Origin: Firmicutes bacterium UBA5201
GTDB taxonomy: Bacteria; Bacillota; Clostridia; Peptostreptococcales; Acidaminobacteraceae
Length of the DNA: 64,000 nucleotides
Reading direction: 5' to 3'
NCBI GenBank assembly: GCA_002412775.1
Contig: DHVT01000025.1
Location: forward strand, 124,001-188,000
Both the position numbers and the translations under genes were made by a program. Of this stretch, positions 1 to 8,447 are shown one piece after another. The notes below the pieces were generated by a model. That model had not been told where the DNA came from, did no database searches, and saw nothing but the letters and a program-made list of their open reading frames with translations. Within the stretch, counting starts at the first letter, position 1; every line of letters starts with the position of its first letter.

Positions 1-882
1 AAAAGAAAAAGAAACACAACCGATCAGATCATGCCGTTATTTTTTTTGCTGACAGCATCCATTTCAATTTTTACGACAGCCGGCATCATACTGATTTTGA
101 TCACGGACAGCATCAAATTTTTCAGGGAAGTGTCATTTGCTGAGTTTTTCAGCACAAAACTCGCTCCACTCAATGCGAACAATCCTTCATTTGGCATATT
201 GCCTCTGATCAACGGCACTGTTTTGACTTCGCTTATAGCCATGTTGGTTGCTATCCCTGTTGGATTGACTGCAGCCATATTTTTAAGTGAGTTCGCATCG
301 GATAGGATGCGCAAGACACTCAAACCTATGATGGAGGTATTGGCAGGCATACCGACGATAGTGTATGGTTTCTTTGCATACTCTTTCGTAACACCACTAT
401 TGATGAAAATCATACCTACGCTTGGAGCTAAAAACGTCATAAGTCCGGGAATCGTCATGGGCATTATGATAATTCCCATGGTTGCGTCCCTTTCGGAAGA
501 TGCAATGAACGCAGTCCCCAAAACGATGAGGGAAGGGGCGTTCGGACTGGGATCGACAAAACTTGAAGTGACACTGAAAGTGGTTCTTCCTGCTGCAGTA
601 TCTGGAATCATGTCTTCTTTCGTTCTCGCGATTTCCAGGGCAATCGGAGAAACCATGATTGTTGCCATAGCCAGCGGCAGCTCAAAAGCGTTCTCGTTTG
701 ACATCACACAGTCCATGCAGACCATGACAGCATACATCGTCGAGTTTACCAGTGGTGACGCCGGTAGCGGTACTACTGGATATTACAGTCTTTATGCGGT
801 GGGTTTGCTTTTGTTTGGATTTACTATGATCATGAACTTGATTGCTCAGTATATTTCCCATAAATACAGGGAGGAATATTAA
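1..882 (+). CDS. pstC: Phosphate ABC transporter permease PstC (5' end outside window)
   Basis: Inner-membrane permease subunit of the PstSCAB high-affinity phosphate importer. The reading frame is open to base 1, and residues before the first ATG (position 31) look like the charged N-terminus of PstC, so the true start lies upstream and the gene is partial; 293 residues are visible. Several hydrophobic segments are present, with the ABC-permease EAA loop (REGAFGLGSTKLEVTLKVVL) in the C-terminal half, which contacts PstB. It is followed two bases after its stop by pstA, then pstB and phoU, the standard order. The substrate-binding protein pstS would be expected to the left, outside the window. 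Confidence 0.93.
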   Translation, partial: KRKRNTTDQIMPLFFLLTASISIFTTAGIILILITDSIKFFREVSFAEFFSTKLAPLNANNPSFGILPLINGTVLTSLIAMLVAIPVGLTAAIFLSEFASDRMRKTLKPMMEVLAGIPTIVYGFFAYSFVTPLLMKIIPTLGAKNVISPGIVMGIMIIPMVASLSEDAMNAVPKTMREGAFGLGSTKLEVTLKVVLPAAVSGIMSSFVLAISRAIGETMIVAIASGSSKAFSFDITQSMQTMTAYIVEFTSGDAGSGTTGYYSLYAVGLLLFGFTMIMNLIAQYISHKYREEY

Positions 883-883
883 A

Positions 884-1771
884 ATGAATTCACCTATAAA
901 ATTTGAAATAGACAAAAAAAGAATCAAGAGACGCATCAGCCTGAATAATGCATCGAAGTATATTTTTTCACTTTCGACTGTTTTCGCGTTGATTGTTCTC
1001 GCCATCTTATTATATAGAATCGGGGTTCAAAGCATTGGTTGGCTCGACTGGGATTTCTTAACCGGCAACTTGTCCATTTTTCCTGAAAAAGCGGGGATCA
1101 AAGGTGCCATCATTGGTTCTGTGGGATTGATGGTTGTAGTAATTCCAGTGACGCTTGTGCTTGGTGTTTCCACAGCCATTTACCTTGAAGAATATGCTAA
1201 AAAAGGGAAAATACAGCGTTTTATCCAAATCAACATTTCAAATTTGGCCAGTGTCCCGTCAGTAATTTTCGGATTGTTGGGGCTTGCCGTCTTTGGAAGG
1301 TTTTTTGGTCTCGGCTCCAGTATACTGGCTGGCGGTCTGACACTTTCACTTCTTGTGCTTCCCGTTGTAGTAGTGGCGAGTCAAGAGGCACTCAAGGCCG
1401 TGCCTGGATTTTTACGCGAAGCCTCCTATGCGATGGGTGCCAACAGGTGGACCACCATCAGGAAAGTTGTGATTCCCGTTGCTCTACCCGGAATTCTCAC
1501 AGGGACCATATTGGCCATATCGAGAGCAATCGGAGAGACTGCTCCGCTGGTCGTCCTCGGCATTCCAACGTTGATCCTCAGAGTGCCTACATCCATCATG
1601 GATGATTTCACCGCACTGCCGATTCAGGTGTATTATTGGACGCTGGACACCGTGCTCACCGCAGAATATGCGAATCTTGCAGCGGCGACAATTATCGTTC
1701 TACTGTTGACACTTTTTGCGATGAACTCATTGGCAATCATAATAAGAAACAAATTTCAAAGAAATTTCTAG
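884..1771 (+). CDS. pstA: Phosphate ABC transporter permease PstA
   Basis: Second membrane permease of the Pst phosphate importer, 295 aa. The ATG at 884 is chosen because the GGGAGG inside the last codons of pstC gives a ribosome binding site at the right distance and the protein then starts MNSPIKFEIDKK; an in-frame codon at 842 would overlap pstC by 40 bases. A basic N-terminus is followed by about six hydrophobic helices, and the EAA loop (LREASYAMGANRWTTIRKV) is clear. Translation is probably coupled to pstC. Confidence 0.94.
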   Translation: MNSPIKFEIDKKRIKRRISLNNASKYIFSLSTVFALIVLAILLYRIGVQSIGWLDWDFLTGNLSIFPEKAGIKGAIIGSVGLMVVVIPVTLVLGVSTAIYLEEYAKKGKIQRFIQINISNLASVPSVIFGLLGLAVFGRFFGLGSSILAGGLTLSLLVLPVVVVASQEALKAVPGFLREASYAMGANRWTTIRKVVIPVALPGILTGTILAISRAIGETAPLVVLGIPTLILRVPTSIMDDFTALPIQVYYWTLDTVLTAEYANLAAATIIVLLLTLFAMNSLAIIIRNKFQRNF

Positions 1772-1788
1772 AGGGAGGATCACAATAA

Positions 1789-2571
1789 ATGAATGAAAAT
1801 GAAAGTATGACTCCAAATGGCATTGTGTATGATGTGAGGGGACTTAATCTATGGTATGGAAATGTTAAGGCGCTTCAGGATATCCACCTGAAAATCGCAA
1901 AAAACGAAGTCACGGCAATCATAGGTCCCTCCGGATGTGGAAAATCCACATTCATAAAAACACTCAATAGAATGATCGAAAACATTCCAAGTGTTCGGAC
2001 AACGGGAGAAATCCTGTATCATGGCGAAAACATTTTTGATAGCAATGTAAGAGTTGAGGAACTCAGAACCAAAGTCGGAATGGTTTTTCAAAAACCCAAT
2101 CCGTTTCCAAAATCCATTTATGAGAATGTCGTGTATGGTCCCAAAATTCACGGCATCAGAGACAAGAATATTTTGATGGAAATTGCAGAAACCAGTCTGC
2201 GCAGTGCCGCACTCTGGGATGAAGTTAAAGATCGACTCAACATCAACGCATATAGTCTTTCAGGGGGACAGCAACAACGTCTTTGTATTGCCAGAGCGCT
2301 TGCGGTACAACCTGATGTGATTTTGATGGATGAACCGACCTCGGCACTGGACCCGATTGCAACTGCAAAAATTGAAGAACTGATCGATCGACTGAAAAAG
2401 GATTATACGATTGCCATCGTCACACACTCCATGCAACAAGCCGGTCGAATATCAGATAAGACAGCATTTTTCCTCATGGGAGATTTGATTGAGTTCGACA
2501 GAACAGAAGTCCTGTTCTCAAATCCCAGAGATAAAAGAACGGAAGATTACATCACTGGAAGATTCGGTTGA
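1789..2571 (+). CDS. pstB: Phosphate ABC transporter ATP-binding protein PstB
   Basis: ATPase subunit that energises phosphate uptake, 260 aa, the usual family length. Walker A GPSGCGKST is at residues 46-54, the signature LSGGQQQR and Walker B VILMDEPTSALDP follow, and the switch histidine is in VTHSMQQA. FQKPNPFPKS after the Q-loop is characteristic of PstB rather than of other ABC ATPases. A GAGGGAGG site lies 10 bases before the ATG. It sits between pstA and phoU in one operon. Confidence 0.97.
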   Translation: MNENESMTPNGIVYDVRGLNLWYGNVKALQDIHLKIAKNEVTAIIGPSGCGKSTFIKTLNRMIENIPSVRTTGEILYHGENIFDSNVRVEELRTKVGMVFQKPNPFPKSIYENVVYGPKIHGIRDKNILMEIAETSLRSAALWDEVKDRLNINAYSLSGGQQQRLCIARALAVQPDVILMDEPTSALDPIATAKIEELIDRLKKDYTIAIVTHSMQQAGRISDKTAFFLMGDLIEFDRTEVLFSNPRDKRTEDYITGRFG

Positions 2572-2616
2572 TGCCAACAGATTACGGGTTAAAAATATTA
2601 AAAGGAGATCATTCAA

Positions 2617-3273
2617 ATGAGATTAGGACTGGATAATAATTTACATTCCATCAATGTCGAAATTATCAGAATGGGCACGTTGATTGAGAAAGCGCTAGAA
2701 GAGACTATTGAAGCCCTGGTGAAACAGGATGTGGAACTGGCCCAGAAAATCATAAAAGGGGACGATGTGTTCGATCAGATGGAGCTGGACATTGAAAGCA
2801 AATGCATGTCTGCAATAGCGACACAACAGCCTGTAGCCACTGACCTGAGAGAGATCCTATCGGTTCTTAAGATTGTAACGGATCTTGAAAGGATTGCGGA
2901 CCATTGCCAGGATATTTCAAAGATAACAATTGAGTTGGCCAACAAGGTTTATGTCAAACCACTCATAGATATTCCCAAAATGGCCAAAGAAGTCAAAAAG
3001 ATGATCAAGATGACAATTGATTGCTACATCGAACAAGATGTCGAAAAAGCCGTTGTGATCTGTAAGAATGATGATATAGTGGATGATTATTTCAGAACGA
3101 TATTCAAGGATCTTGAGATCATCATGAAAGACAAGCCTGACGAAATCAAACAATGTATGGACTTTCTGATGATAGCCAAATATCTGGAGAGAATGGCGGA
3201 TCACTCGACCAACATAGCTGAATGGGTCATCTTCAGTGTTGAAGGAAGACATTTTTCAGGCAACGAGAGTTAA
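2617..3273 (+). CDS. phoU: Phosphate signalling accessory protein PhoU
   Basis: Cytoplasmic regulator that couples Pst transporter state to the phosphate two-component system and restrains uptake, 218 aa. Two repeated three-helix PhoU units are visible, each with the metal-binding E/DxxxD pattern (LERIADHCQDI near residue 95 and YLERMADHSTNIAEW near residue 195). AAAAGGAGATC precedes the ATG. It is last in the operon, before an intrinsic terminator. Confidence 0.95.
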   Translation: MRLGLDNNLHSINVEIIRMGTLIEKALEETIEALVKQDVELAQKIIKGDDVFDQMELDIESKCMSAIATQQPVATDLREILSVLKIVTDLERIADHCQDISKITIELANKVYVKPLIDIPKMAKEVKKMIKMTIDCYIEQDVEKAVVICKNDDIVDDYFRTIFKDLEIIMKDKPDEIKQCMDFLMIAKYLERMADHSTNIAEWVIFSVEGRHFSGNES

Positions 3274-3277
3274 TGGC

Positions 3278-3307
3278 AAAACGCAGATTTTATCTGCGTT
3301 TTTTTCG
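3278..3307 (+). terminator. Intrinsic terminator after phoU
   Basis: AACGCAGA, a short ATTTTA-rich loop and TCTGCGTT form an 8-bp stem followed by seven T residues. It ends the pst operon. Confidence 0.9.
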
Positions 3308-3366
3308 TTCCTATGATATAATTGTAAGAAGGTCTAAAAAACGATATGACAGAGCGAGAGGTTCTA

Positions 3367-4518
3367 ATGATAGTATATTTGGATAACGGAGCGACCTCCT
3401 ACCCAAAACCGAAAGTTGTGATCGATACGATTATAGAGGCATTGCATCATGGCAGCGGCAGTTTGCATCGAAGTCAATCCAGAGAAGCACTCAATTTGGA
3501 GCGTTCCATATATGATGCAAGAGCATTGATTGCGGATTTTTTTAATTTTGGCGCCATAGATCACGTGGTTTTCACAAAGAACATCACTGAAAGCATAAAC
3601 GTTGTGTTGAACGGATTTCTGAGAGACGGAGACCATGTGGTGACCACCACACTGGAGCACAATGCTGTAATCCGACCACTTGAGTACTTGAAATCCAATA
3701 AAAACATCACTTATTCCGTGGTTCCGCTGGATATGGAGGGACAACTGGATTATGACACACTAAGAACAAAACTCAAGGCCCGACCGAAATTGATGATTGC
3801 CACCCACGCTTCCAATGTTTCGGGTGATATAGTCGACATTGGACGAATCGGGGCATTGTGTGCGGAATTCGATGTGCCATTTTTGGTGGATACCGCACAG
3901 TCAGCCGGTGTGATCGATGTTGATTTCAAGGCTTCCGGGGCTACATTTATGGCTTTCACCGGTCATAAATCATTGCTCGGGCCACAAGGCATCGGCGGAC
4001 TGCTGATCAAACCCGGTTATTCCGGTCAGATCGCTCCATTCATACTCGGAGGGACAGGAAGTGTGTCCGAATCCCCTCAGCAACCTGAAATGATGCCCGA
4101 CAAGTTTGAGTCCGGTACCCAAAACACACCTGGGATTCTTGGACTGAAAGCCGGGATCGAATATATCCGTTCCGTTGGACTGGAAAGCATCCAAGAAAAA
4201 GAGACCGGTTTGATTCGGAAATTTCAGAGCGCGTTTGAAAATGATTCCAGAGTCAGAATAATCGGCAACTCTGACCCAAGTAAGCGGGTAGGCATATTGG
4301 CCATGGACTTTTTGACAATGGACAACTCAACTGTGGTTCACGAGCTGAGTAAATCCTATGATATCTCAACCCGGGGGGGGCTGCACTGCGCACCACTTGC
4401 ACACAAGGCTTATGGCACATATCCCAGAGGCACAGTCAGATTCAGTGTTTCCCATTTTACAAATGATGCTGAAATCAGTTATGCGATAGAAGCGATCAAA
4501 AAAATATTGCACCAGTAG
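3367..4518 (+). CDS. Aminotransferase class V, cysteine desulfurase family
   Basis: PLP-dependent fold-type I enzyme of 383 aa, in the cysteine desulfurase/selenocysteine lyase group (similar to the small 'cysteine desulfurase family' proteins of Clostridia). The start YLDNGATSYPKP is diagnostic, the PLP lysine is in TGHKSLLGPQG (Lys about residue 201), and the C-terminus has the STRGGLHCAPLAHK loop with the sulfur-accepting cysteine. The ATG at 3367 is preferred over 3346 because GAGAGG lies six bases upstream; 3346 has poor spacing. No IscU or SufU neighbour is present, so whether it feeds Fe-S assembly, tRNA thiolation or cysteine breakdown is open. Confidence 0.85.
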   Translation: MIVYLDNGATSYPKPKVVIDTIIEALHHGSGSLHRSQSREALNLERSIYDARALIADFFNFGAIDHVVFTKNITESINVVLNGFLRDGDHVVTTTLEHNAVIRPLEYLKSNKNITYSVVPLDMEGQLDYDTLRTKLKARPKLMIATHASNVSGDIVDIGRIGALCAEFDVPFLVDTAQSAGVIDVDFKASGATFMAFTGHKSLLGPQGIGGLLIKPGYSGQIAPFILGGTGSVSESPQQPEMMPDKFESGTQNTPGILGLKAGIEYIRSVGLESIQEKETGLIRKFQSAFENDSRVRIIGNSDPSKRVGILAMDFLTMDNSTVVHELSKSYDISTRGGLHCAPLAHKAYGTYPRGTVRFSVSHFTNDAEISYAIEAIKKILHQ

Positions 4519-4547
4519 ACGTGAAATCATATTTCGGGGGGCAGAGC

Positions 4548-6386
4548 ATGGAACAGCATTCACATTCCAAAAGAGTCAACATCGACCTTGAAGAAGCATA
4601 TGACATCATTGAAAAAAGCAAATTGGTGATTTTCAAATGGACACTTTCTGAGGATATTCCAACGGACTTCGTCTCGGACAACATATCCATCTTCGGATAC
4701 AAACCTGAGGATTTTTATAATGGACCTTTGGCCGATTATTGGCAGTTTGTCCACGAGGAAGACCGAGAACGTGTCAAAAGGGAACTCTACAGCGCAAGAG
4801 AGAATGAGACGAAATCCTACAAGAATCAATACAGGGTGGTTTGCAAGGACTCCAGCGTCAGGTGGGTCGAAGAATGGGTCATTCATGAATATACTCCTGA
4901 TGGCGTGCTTTCACATGAAAAAGGCGTTTTGAGGGATATTACCGATGCCCATGAGATCGCGATGAAACTGAAGGAAAGTGAATCCCGTTACAAAGAACTT
5001 TTTGACAACGCATCAGCACTGATATTCACCTTCAACAAGAACGGACGCATAACCAGCTGCAACAAGACTTTCAAAGAAACATTCATGATTGATGAGGACA
5101 AACAGATTCTAAAGCTGGATGATCTTTTTTCAGACAAAACATCCGCTCGGTTCAGTCAACAAACTTTTTTCGAGGCATGTCTCGATCGGATTGGCAGTCG
5201 ACTTGAACTTGAAATGAAAAACATGAATGGAGATTTGCTGTTCATTGAAATGCGCAACAGGGTCATTTATGATTCTGGAGAGATTGTTGAGATCCAATCT
5301 GTCGCAAATGATATCACAGACAAAAAAAGAGCGGAGGAAACCGTTAAATTCTTAATGGAACACGATGCTATGACCGGCCTTTACAACCGGGTCTATTTTG
5401 ATAGAAAACTCAATGAATACTCAGAGTCGAACTACAAAAATGTCGCCATCATAATCGGAGACGTCAACGGGCTCAAGATGATCAATGACGCTTTCGGACA
5501 TAAAAACGGCGACGCTTTGCTTCAGGAAATCTCAAAGGTTTTTCTTTCCGTATTCGATGAGCAAACAGATGTCATCGCAAGATTGAGCGGCGATGAATTC
5601 GCGATATTGACCCTTAAAAAGAACATAGATATTCTGATTGACCGTGTCAATGTCAAATGCAAAGAACAAAGGGTGTTTCCCTTTCCGATGGACATTTCCC
5701 TCGGATACGCGATCCAGAAGAACAAGTCGCAATCCATCGACAGCCTTTTCAGGGAAGCAGACCACCAGATGTACAGGAAAAAACTACGGGAGTCCAAACG
5801 CATCAAGTCCATGATGATCCAGTCGCTTCAGAATCAGCTGTCGGAAAACAGTCTTGAAACGTTTGACCATTGCAACAGGATGAAGAATATTGCCGAACAA
5901 ATTGGCATCATGCTCAATATGAGTGAAGCATTGATGGAAGAACTTGAACTCACCATTTTGATGCATGATATCGGGATGGTGTCGATTTCAGCTGAAATAC
6001 TGGAAAAGACAGTGCCGCTTTCGGAGGAAGAGTATAAAACCATCCGCAAGCATCCGGAAATCGGATACCACCTTTTAATCTCCTCTCCAAACTTGGCGGG
6101 GATTGGTGAATATGTCCTTTCACATCATGAAAATTACGATGGTTCAGGATATCCGCAAGGGCTCAAGGGCATGGAAATACCGCTTGTCGCCAGAATAGTC
6201 GCTGTGGCGGATGGCTACGATGCCATGACGACGTACAGACCTTATAGGAAGACAATCTCCCACCAGGAGGCCATTGAAGATATCAAAGAGCAATCAGGCA
6301 AGAAATACGACCCGAGCGTAGTTCATGCTTTCATCAAATATTTTGAAACAGAAAATGAGAAAATCAAGGAGGAAAGGTTCAAATGA
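4548..6386 (+). CDS. PAS-PAS-GGDEF-HD-GYP sensor, cyclic-di-GMP enzyme
   Basis: A 612-aa signalling protein with both synthetic and degradative cyclic-di-GMP domains. Two PAS/PAC segments lie at about residues 15-135 and 145-270. A GGDEF domain follows, with the active-site motif written SGDEF (about 347-351), which is compatible with diguanylate cyclase activity. The HD-GYP phosphodiesterase domain at about 410-590 keeps the MHDIG pair (His473/Asp474), HHENYDGSGYP (526 onward) and DGYDAMTTYRPY. There are no convincing membrane helices, so it is probably a cytosolic sensor. The ATG at 4548 follows a GGGGGG ribosome site; a GTG at 4521 is an alternative. It overlaps glnS by four bases, and a PilZ effector lies just beyond glnS. 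Confidence 0.9.
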   Translation: MEQHSHSKRVNIDLEEAYDIIEKSKLVIFKWTLSEDIPTDFVSDNISIFGYKPEDFYNGPLADYWQFVHEEDRERVKRELYSARENETKSYKNQYRVVCKDSSVRWVEEWVIHEYTPDGVLSHEKGVLRDITDAHEIAMKLKESESRYKELFDNASALIFTFNKNGRITSCNKTFKETFMIDEDKQILKLDDLFSDKTSARFSQQTFFEACLDRIGSRLELEMKNMNGDLLFIEMRNRVIYDSGEIVEIQSVANDITDKKRAEETVKFLMEHDAMTGLYNRVYFDRKLNEYSESNYKNVAIIIGDVNGLKMINDAFGHKNGDALLQEISKVFLSVFDEQTDVIARLSGDEFAILTLKKNIDILIDRVNVKCKEQRVFPFPMDISLGYAIQKNKSQSIDSLFREADHQMYRKKLRESKRIKSMMIQSLQNQLSENSLETFDHCNRMKNIAEQIGIMLNMSEALMEELELTILMHDIGMVSISAEILEKTVPLSEEEYKTIRKHPEIGYHLLISSPNLAGIGEYVLSHHENYDGSGYPQGLKGMEIPLVARIVAVADGYDAMTTYRPYRKTISHQEAIEDIKEQSGKKYDPSVVHAFIKYFETENEKIKEERFK

Positions 6387-8062
6387 AAAATGAAGATATG
6401 ATCAAAGACGATACAGCAATGAGCTCAAATTTCATCCACAACATCATAGAAGAAGAACTCACCAGCGGAAAGGTAAAGAGCATAGTGACACGTTTTCCTC
6501 CTGAGCCCAACGGCTACCTTCATGTGGGACACGCCAAAGCCATATTGATCAGTTATCTGACCGCCAAAAAATATGGTGGCAAGTTCAATTTGAGATTTGA
6601 TGATACCAATCCGACTAAAGAAGATGTGGAATATGTCAATTCAATCATGGAAGATATCGAATGGTTGGGATGCAAGTGGGATGCGCTTTTTTATGCCTCC
6701 GATTATTTCGGTCAGATGTATGCCTATGCGGTTGAGTTGATTCAAAAGGGTCTGGCATATATTGACGACCAAAGTGCAGACGAAATCAAAGCGACAAGAG
6801 GGTCGTTGACTGAACCCGGAAGCGAAAGCCCATATCGCAATCGCAGTGTGGAAGAAAACCTCAAATTGTTTGAACAAATGAAAAATGGAGAATTTCCGGA
6901 TGGTACTCGTGTCTTGCGTGCGAAAATCGACATGGCGAGTTCCAACATCAACATGAGAGATCCGGTAATCTATAGAATCGCTCATGCTACCCACCATAAT
7001 ACTGGTGACGATTGGTGCATATATCCGATGTACGACTATGCACATCCGATTGAAGATGCCATCGAGGGCATAACCCATTCCCTCTGTTCACTTGAATTTG
7101 AGAACCATAGGCCACTGTACGACTGGGTATTGATGAACCTCGATGACTACGCGGTTGAGCGTCCGAGACAAATTGAGTTTGCGAAGCTCTATATCAAAGA
7201 CTCCGTACTTGGAAAACGTTATCTCAAAAAACTGGTGGATGACAGTGTGGTCGAAGGCTGGGATGATCCGAGACTGGACACAATCTCAGGCATGAGAAGA
7301 AGAGGGATCACTCCTGAAGCCATCAAGGATTTCGCCGAACGCATCGGTGTTGCCAAAAGCAACAGCATAGTGGACCGAGGTCTGCTTGAACACTGTGTGA
7401 GAGAAGATTTGAAACTCAAGGCACCAAGAAAAATGGTGGTGCTCGATCCACTGAAAGTGGTCATCACAAACTATCCTGAAGACAGTGTGGAATGGATGGA
7501 TGATGAAAACAACAGCGACGTGGAAGGTGCTGGATCTCGTTTGGTACCATTCTCAAGGGAAATATATATAGAGAGAGAAGATTTTGAACTGGACCCTCCC
7601 AAAAAATTCCATCGTCTTTATATCGGAAATGAAGTCAGACTACGTAAGGCTTATTTCATCACTTGCAACGAAGCCATTACCGATGAGGATGGCAATGTGA
7701 TCGAGCTCAGATGCACTTACGATCCTGAAACAAAGAGCGGATCTGGATTTGAAGGCAGAAAAGTCAAAGGCACCATTCACTGGGTCAGTGCGAAACAAGC
7801 CGTTGACGCCACTGTGAGACTTTATGACAATTTGGTCTATCGTGAAGATGAAAACGATGACAACAGCACTTTGATCTTCAATCCCAATTCAGTCGTGGTC
7901 CTGGAAAACTGCAAATTGGAACCGAGTTTCAATGATGAGATTGACAATACACATTTTCAGTTCCTTCGACATGGTTATTTTGTCAAAGACAGCAAGCTGT
8001 CAAAACCGGAACATTTGGTGTTCAATCGCATCGTTTCGTTAAAAAGTTCCTATAAAGGGTAA
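6383..8062 (+). CDS. glnS: Glutaminyl-tRNA synthetase
   Basis: Class I aminoacyl-tRNA synthetase charging tRNA-Gln, 559 aa. The HIGH signature is HVGHAKA (residues 47-53) after the GlnRS/GluRS consensus RFPPEPNGYLHVGH. The KMSKS equivalent is the VLGKRYLKKLV segment, as in GlnRS (VMSKRKL in E. coli), and the C-terminal beta-barrel anticodon domain is present. Many Firmicutes make Gln-tRNA indirectly via GatCAB, so a dedicated GlnRS marks a subset of Clostridia. AAGGAGG lies inside the end of the preceding gene, and the ATGA overlap suggests coupling. Confidence 0.96.
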   Translation: MKNEDMIKDDTAMSSNFIHNIIEEELTSGKVKSIVTRFPPEPNGYLHVGHAKAILISYLTAKKYGGKFNLRFDDTNPTKEDVEYVNSIMEDIEWLGCKWDALFYASDYFGQMYAYAVELIQKGLAYIDDQSADEIKATRGSLTEPGSESPYRNRSVEENLKLFEQMKNGEFPDGTRVLRAKIDMASSNINMRDPVIYRIAHATHHNTGDDWCIYPMYDYAHPIEDAIEGITHSLCSLEFENHRPLYDWVLMNLDDYAVERPRQIEFAKLYIKDSVLGKRYLKKLVDDSVVEGWDDPRLDTISGMRRRGITPEAIKDFAERIGVAKSNSIVDRGLLEHCVREDLKLKAPRKMVVLDPLKVVITNYPEDSVEWMDDENNSDVEGAGSRLVPFSREIYIEREDFELDPPKKFHRLYIGNEVRLRKAYFITCNEAITDEDGNVIELRCTYDPETKSGSGFEGRKVKGTIHWVSAKQAVDATVRLYDNLVYREDENDDNSTLIFNPNSVVVLENCKLEPSFNDEIDNTHFQFLRHGYFVKDSKLSKPEHLVFNRIVSLKSSYKG

Positions 8063-8086
8063 GTATAAGTAAAGGAGGTGTGTTTC

Positions 8087-8434
8087 ATGGATCATCGTCG
8101 TGATAAACGTTTTAACGAATTTGGCAACTTAGAAACGTATAATTTTCATGCGACAAATCGTTCGGTAGAAATCCATACTCCACTTGAAATTACGTTTAGA
8201 GACATATCCGCTGGCGGACTTGGCATCAAATCGTCCATAAAGCTCGACCCGGATGTCACCATCAGTATGAATTTGGATCTCGATGACGAAAATTATGTCA
8301 TCATCGGTAAAGTCGTTTGGTGCAAATCGGAGGGGGATGTATTCAGTTGTGGATTGAAACTCATATATATGCCTGATGAACTGGTGACATACATCTCATC
8401 TCTCGATGAAAGCACTACAAAATATAGCAATTGA
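8087..8434 (+). CDS. PilZ-domain protein, probable cyclic-di-GMP receptor
   Basis: Small single-domain protein, 115 aa. An N-terminal arginine-rich stretch (HRRDKRFNEFG) stands where PilZ proteins have their RxxxR motif, and RDISAGGLGIKS matches the D/NxSxxG element that binds the ligand. The rest is beta-rich, with VWCKSEGDVFSCGLKLI as the closing strands. AAAGGAGGTG places the start at the ATG at 8087 rather than at the in-frame GTG at 8078. Lying next to a GGDEF/HD-GYP enzyme, it may read the same signal; that link is inference. Confidence 0.8.
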   Translation: MDHRRDKRFNEFGNLETYNFHATNRSVEIHTPLEITFRDISAGGLGIKSSIKLDPDVTISMNLDLDDENYVIIGKVVWCKSEGDVFSCGLKLIYMPDELVTYISSLDESTTKYSN

Positions 8435-8447
8435 CGAGGAGGCATTG

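Noticed and set aside
3346..3366. Earlier ATG for the aminotransferase
   Set aside because: The ATG at 3367 has a correctly spaced GAGAGG and gives the family's usual N-terminus (YLDNGATS).
5522..5857. Opposite- and alternate-frame reading frames inside the GGDEF gene and similar ones throughout
   Set aside because: They are shadows of confidently identified genes, without ribosome sites or recognisable domains.
8078..8086. GTG 8078 as start of the PilZ gene
   Set aside because: It lies within the ribosome binding site AAAGGAGGTG; ATG 8087 has normal spacing.
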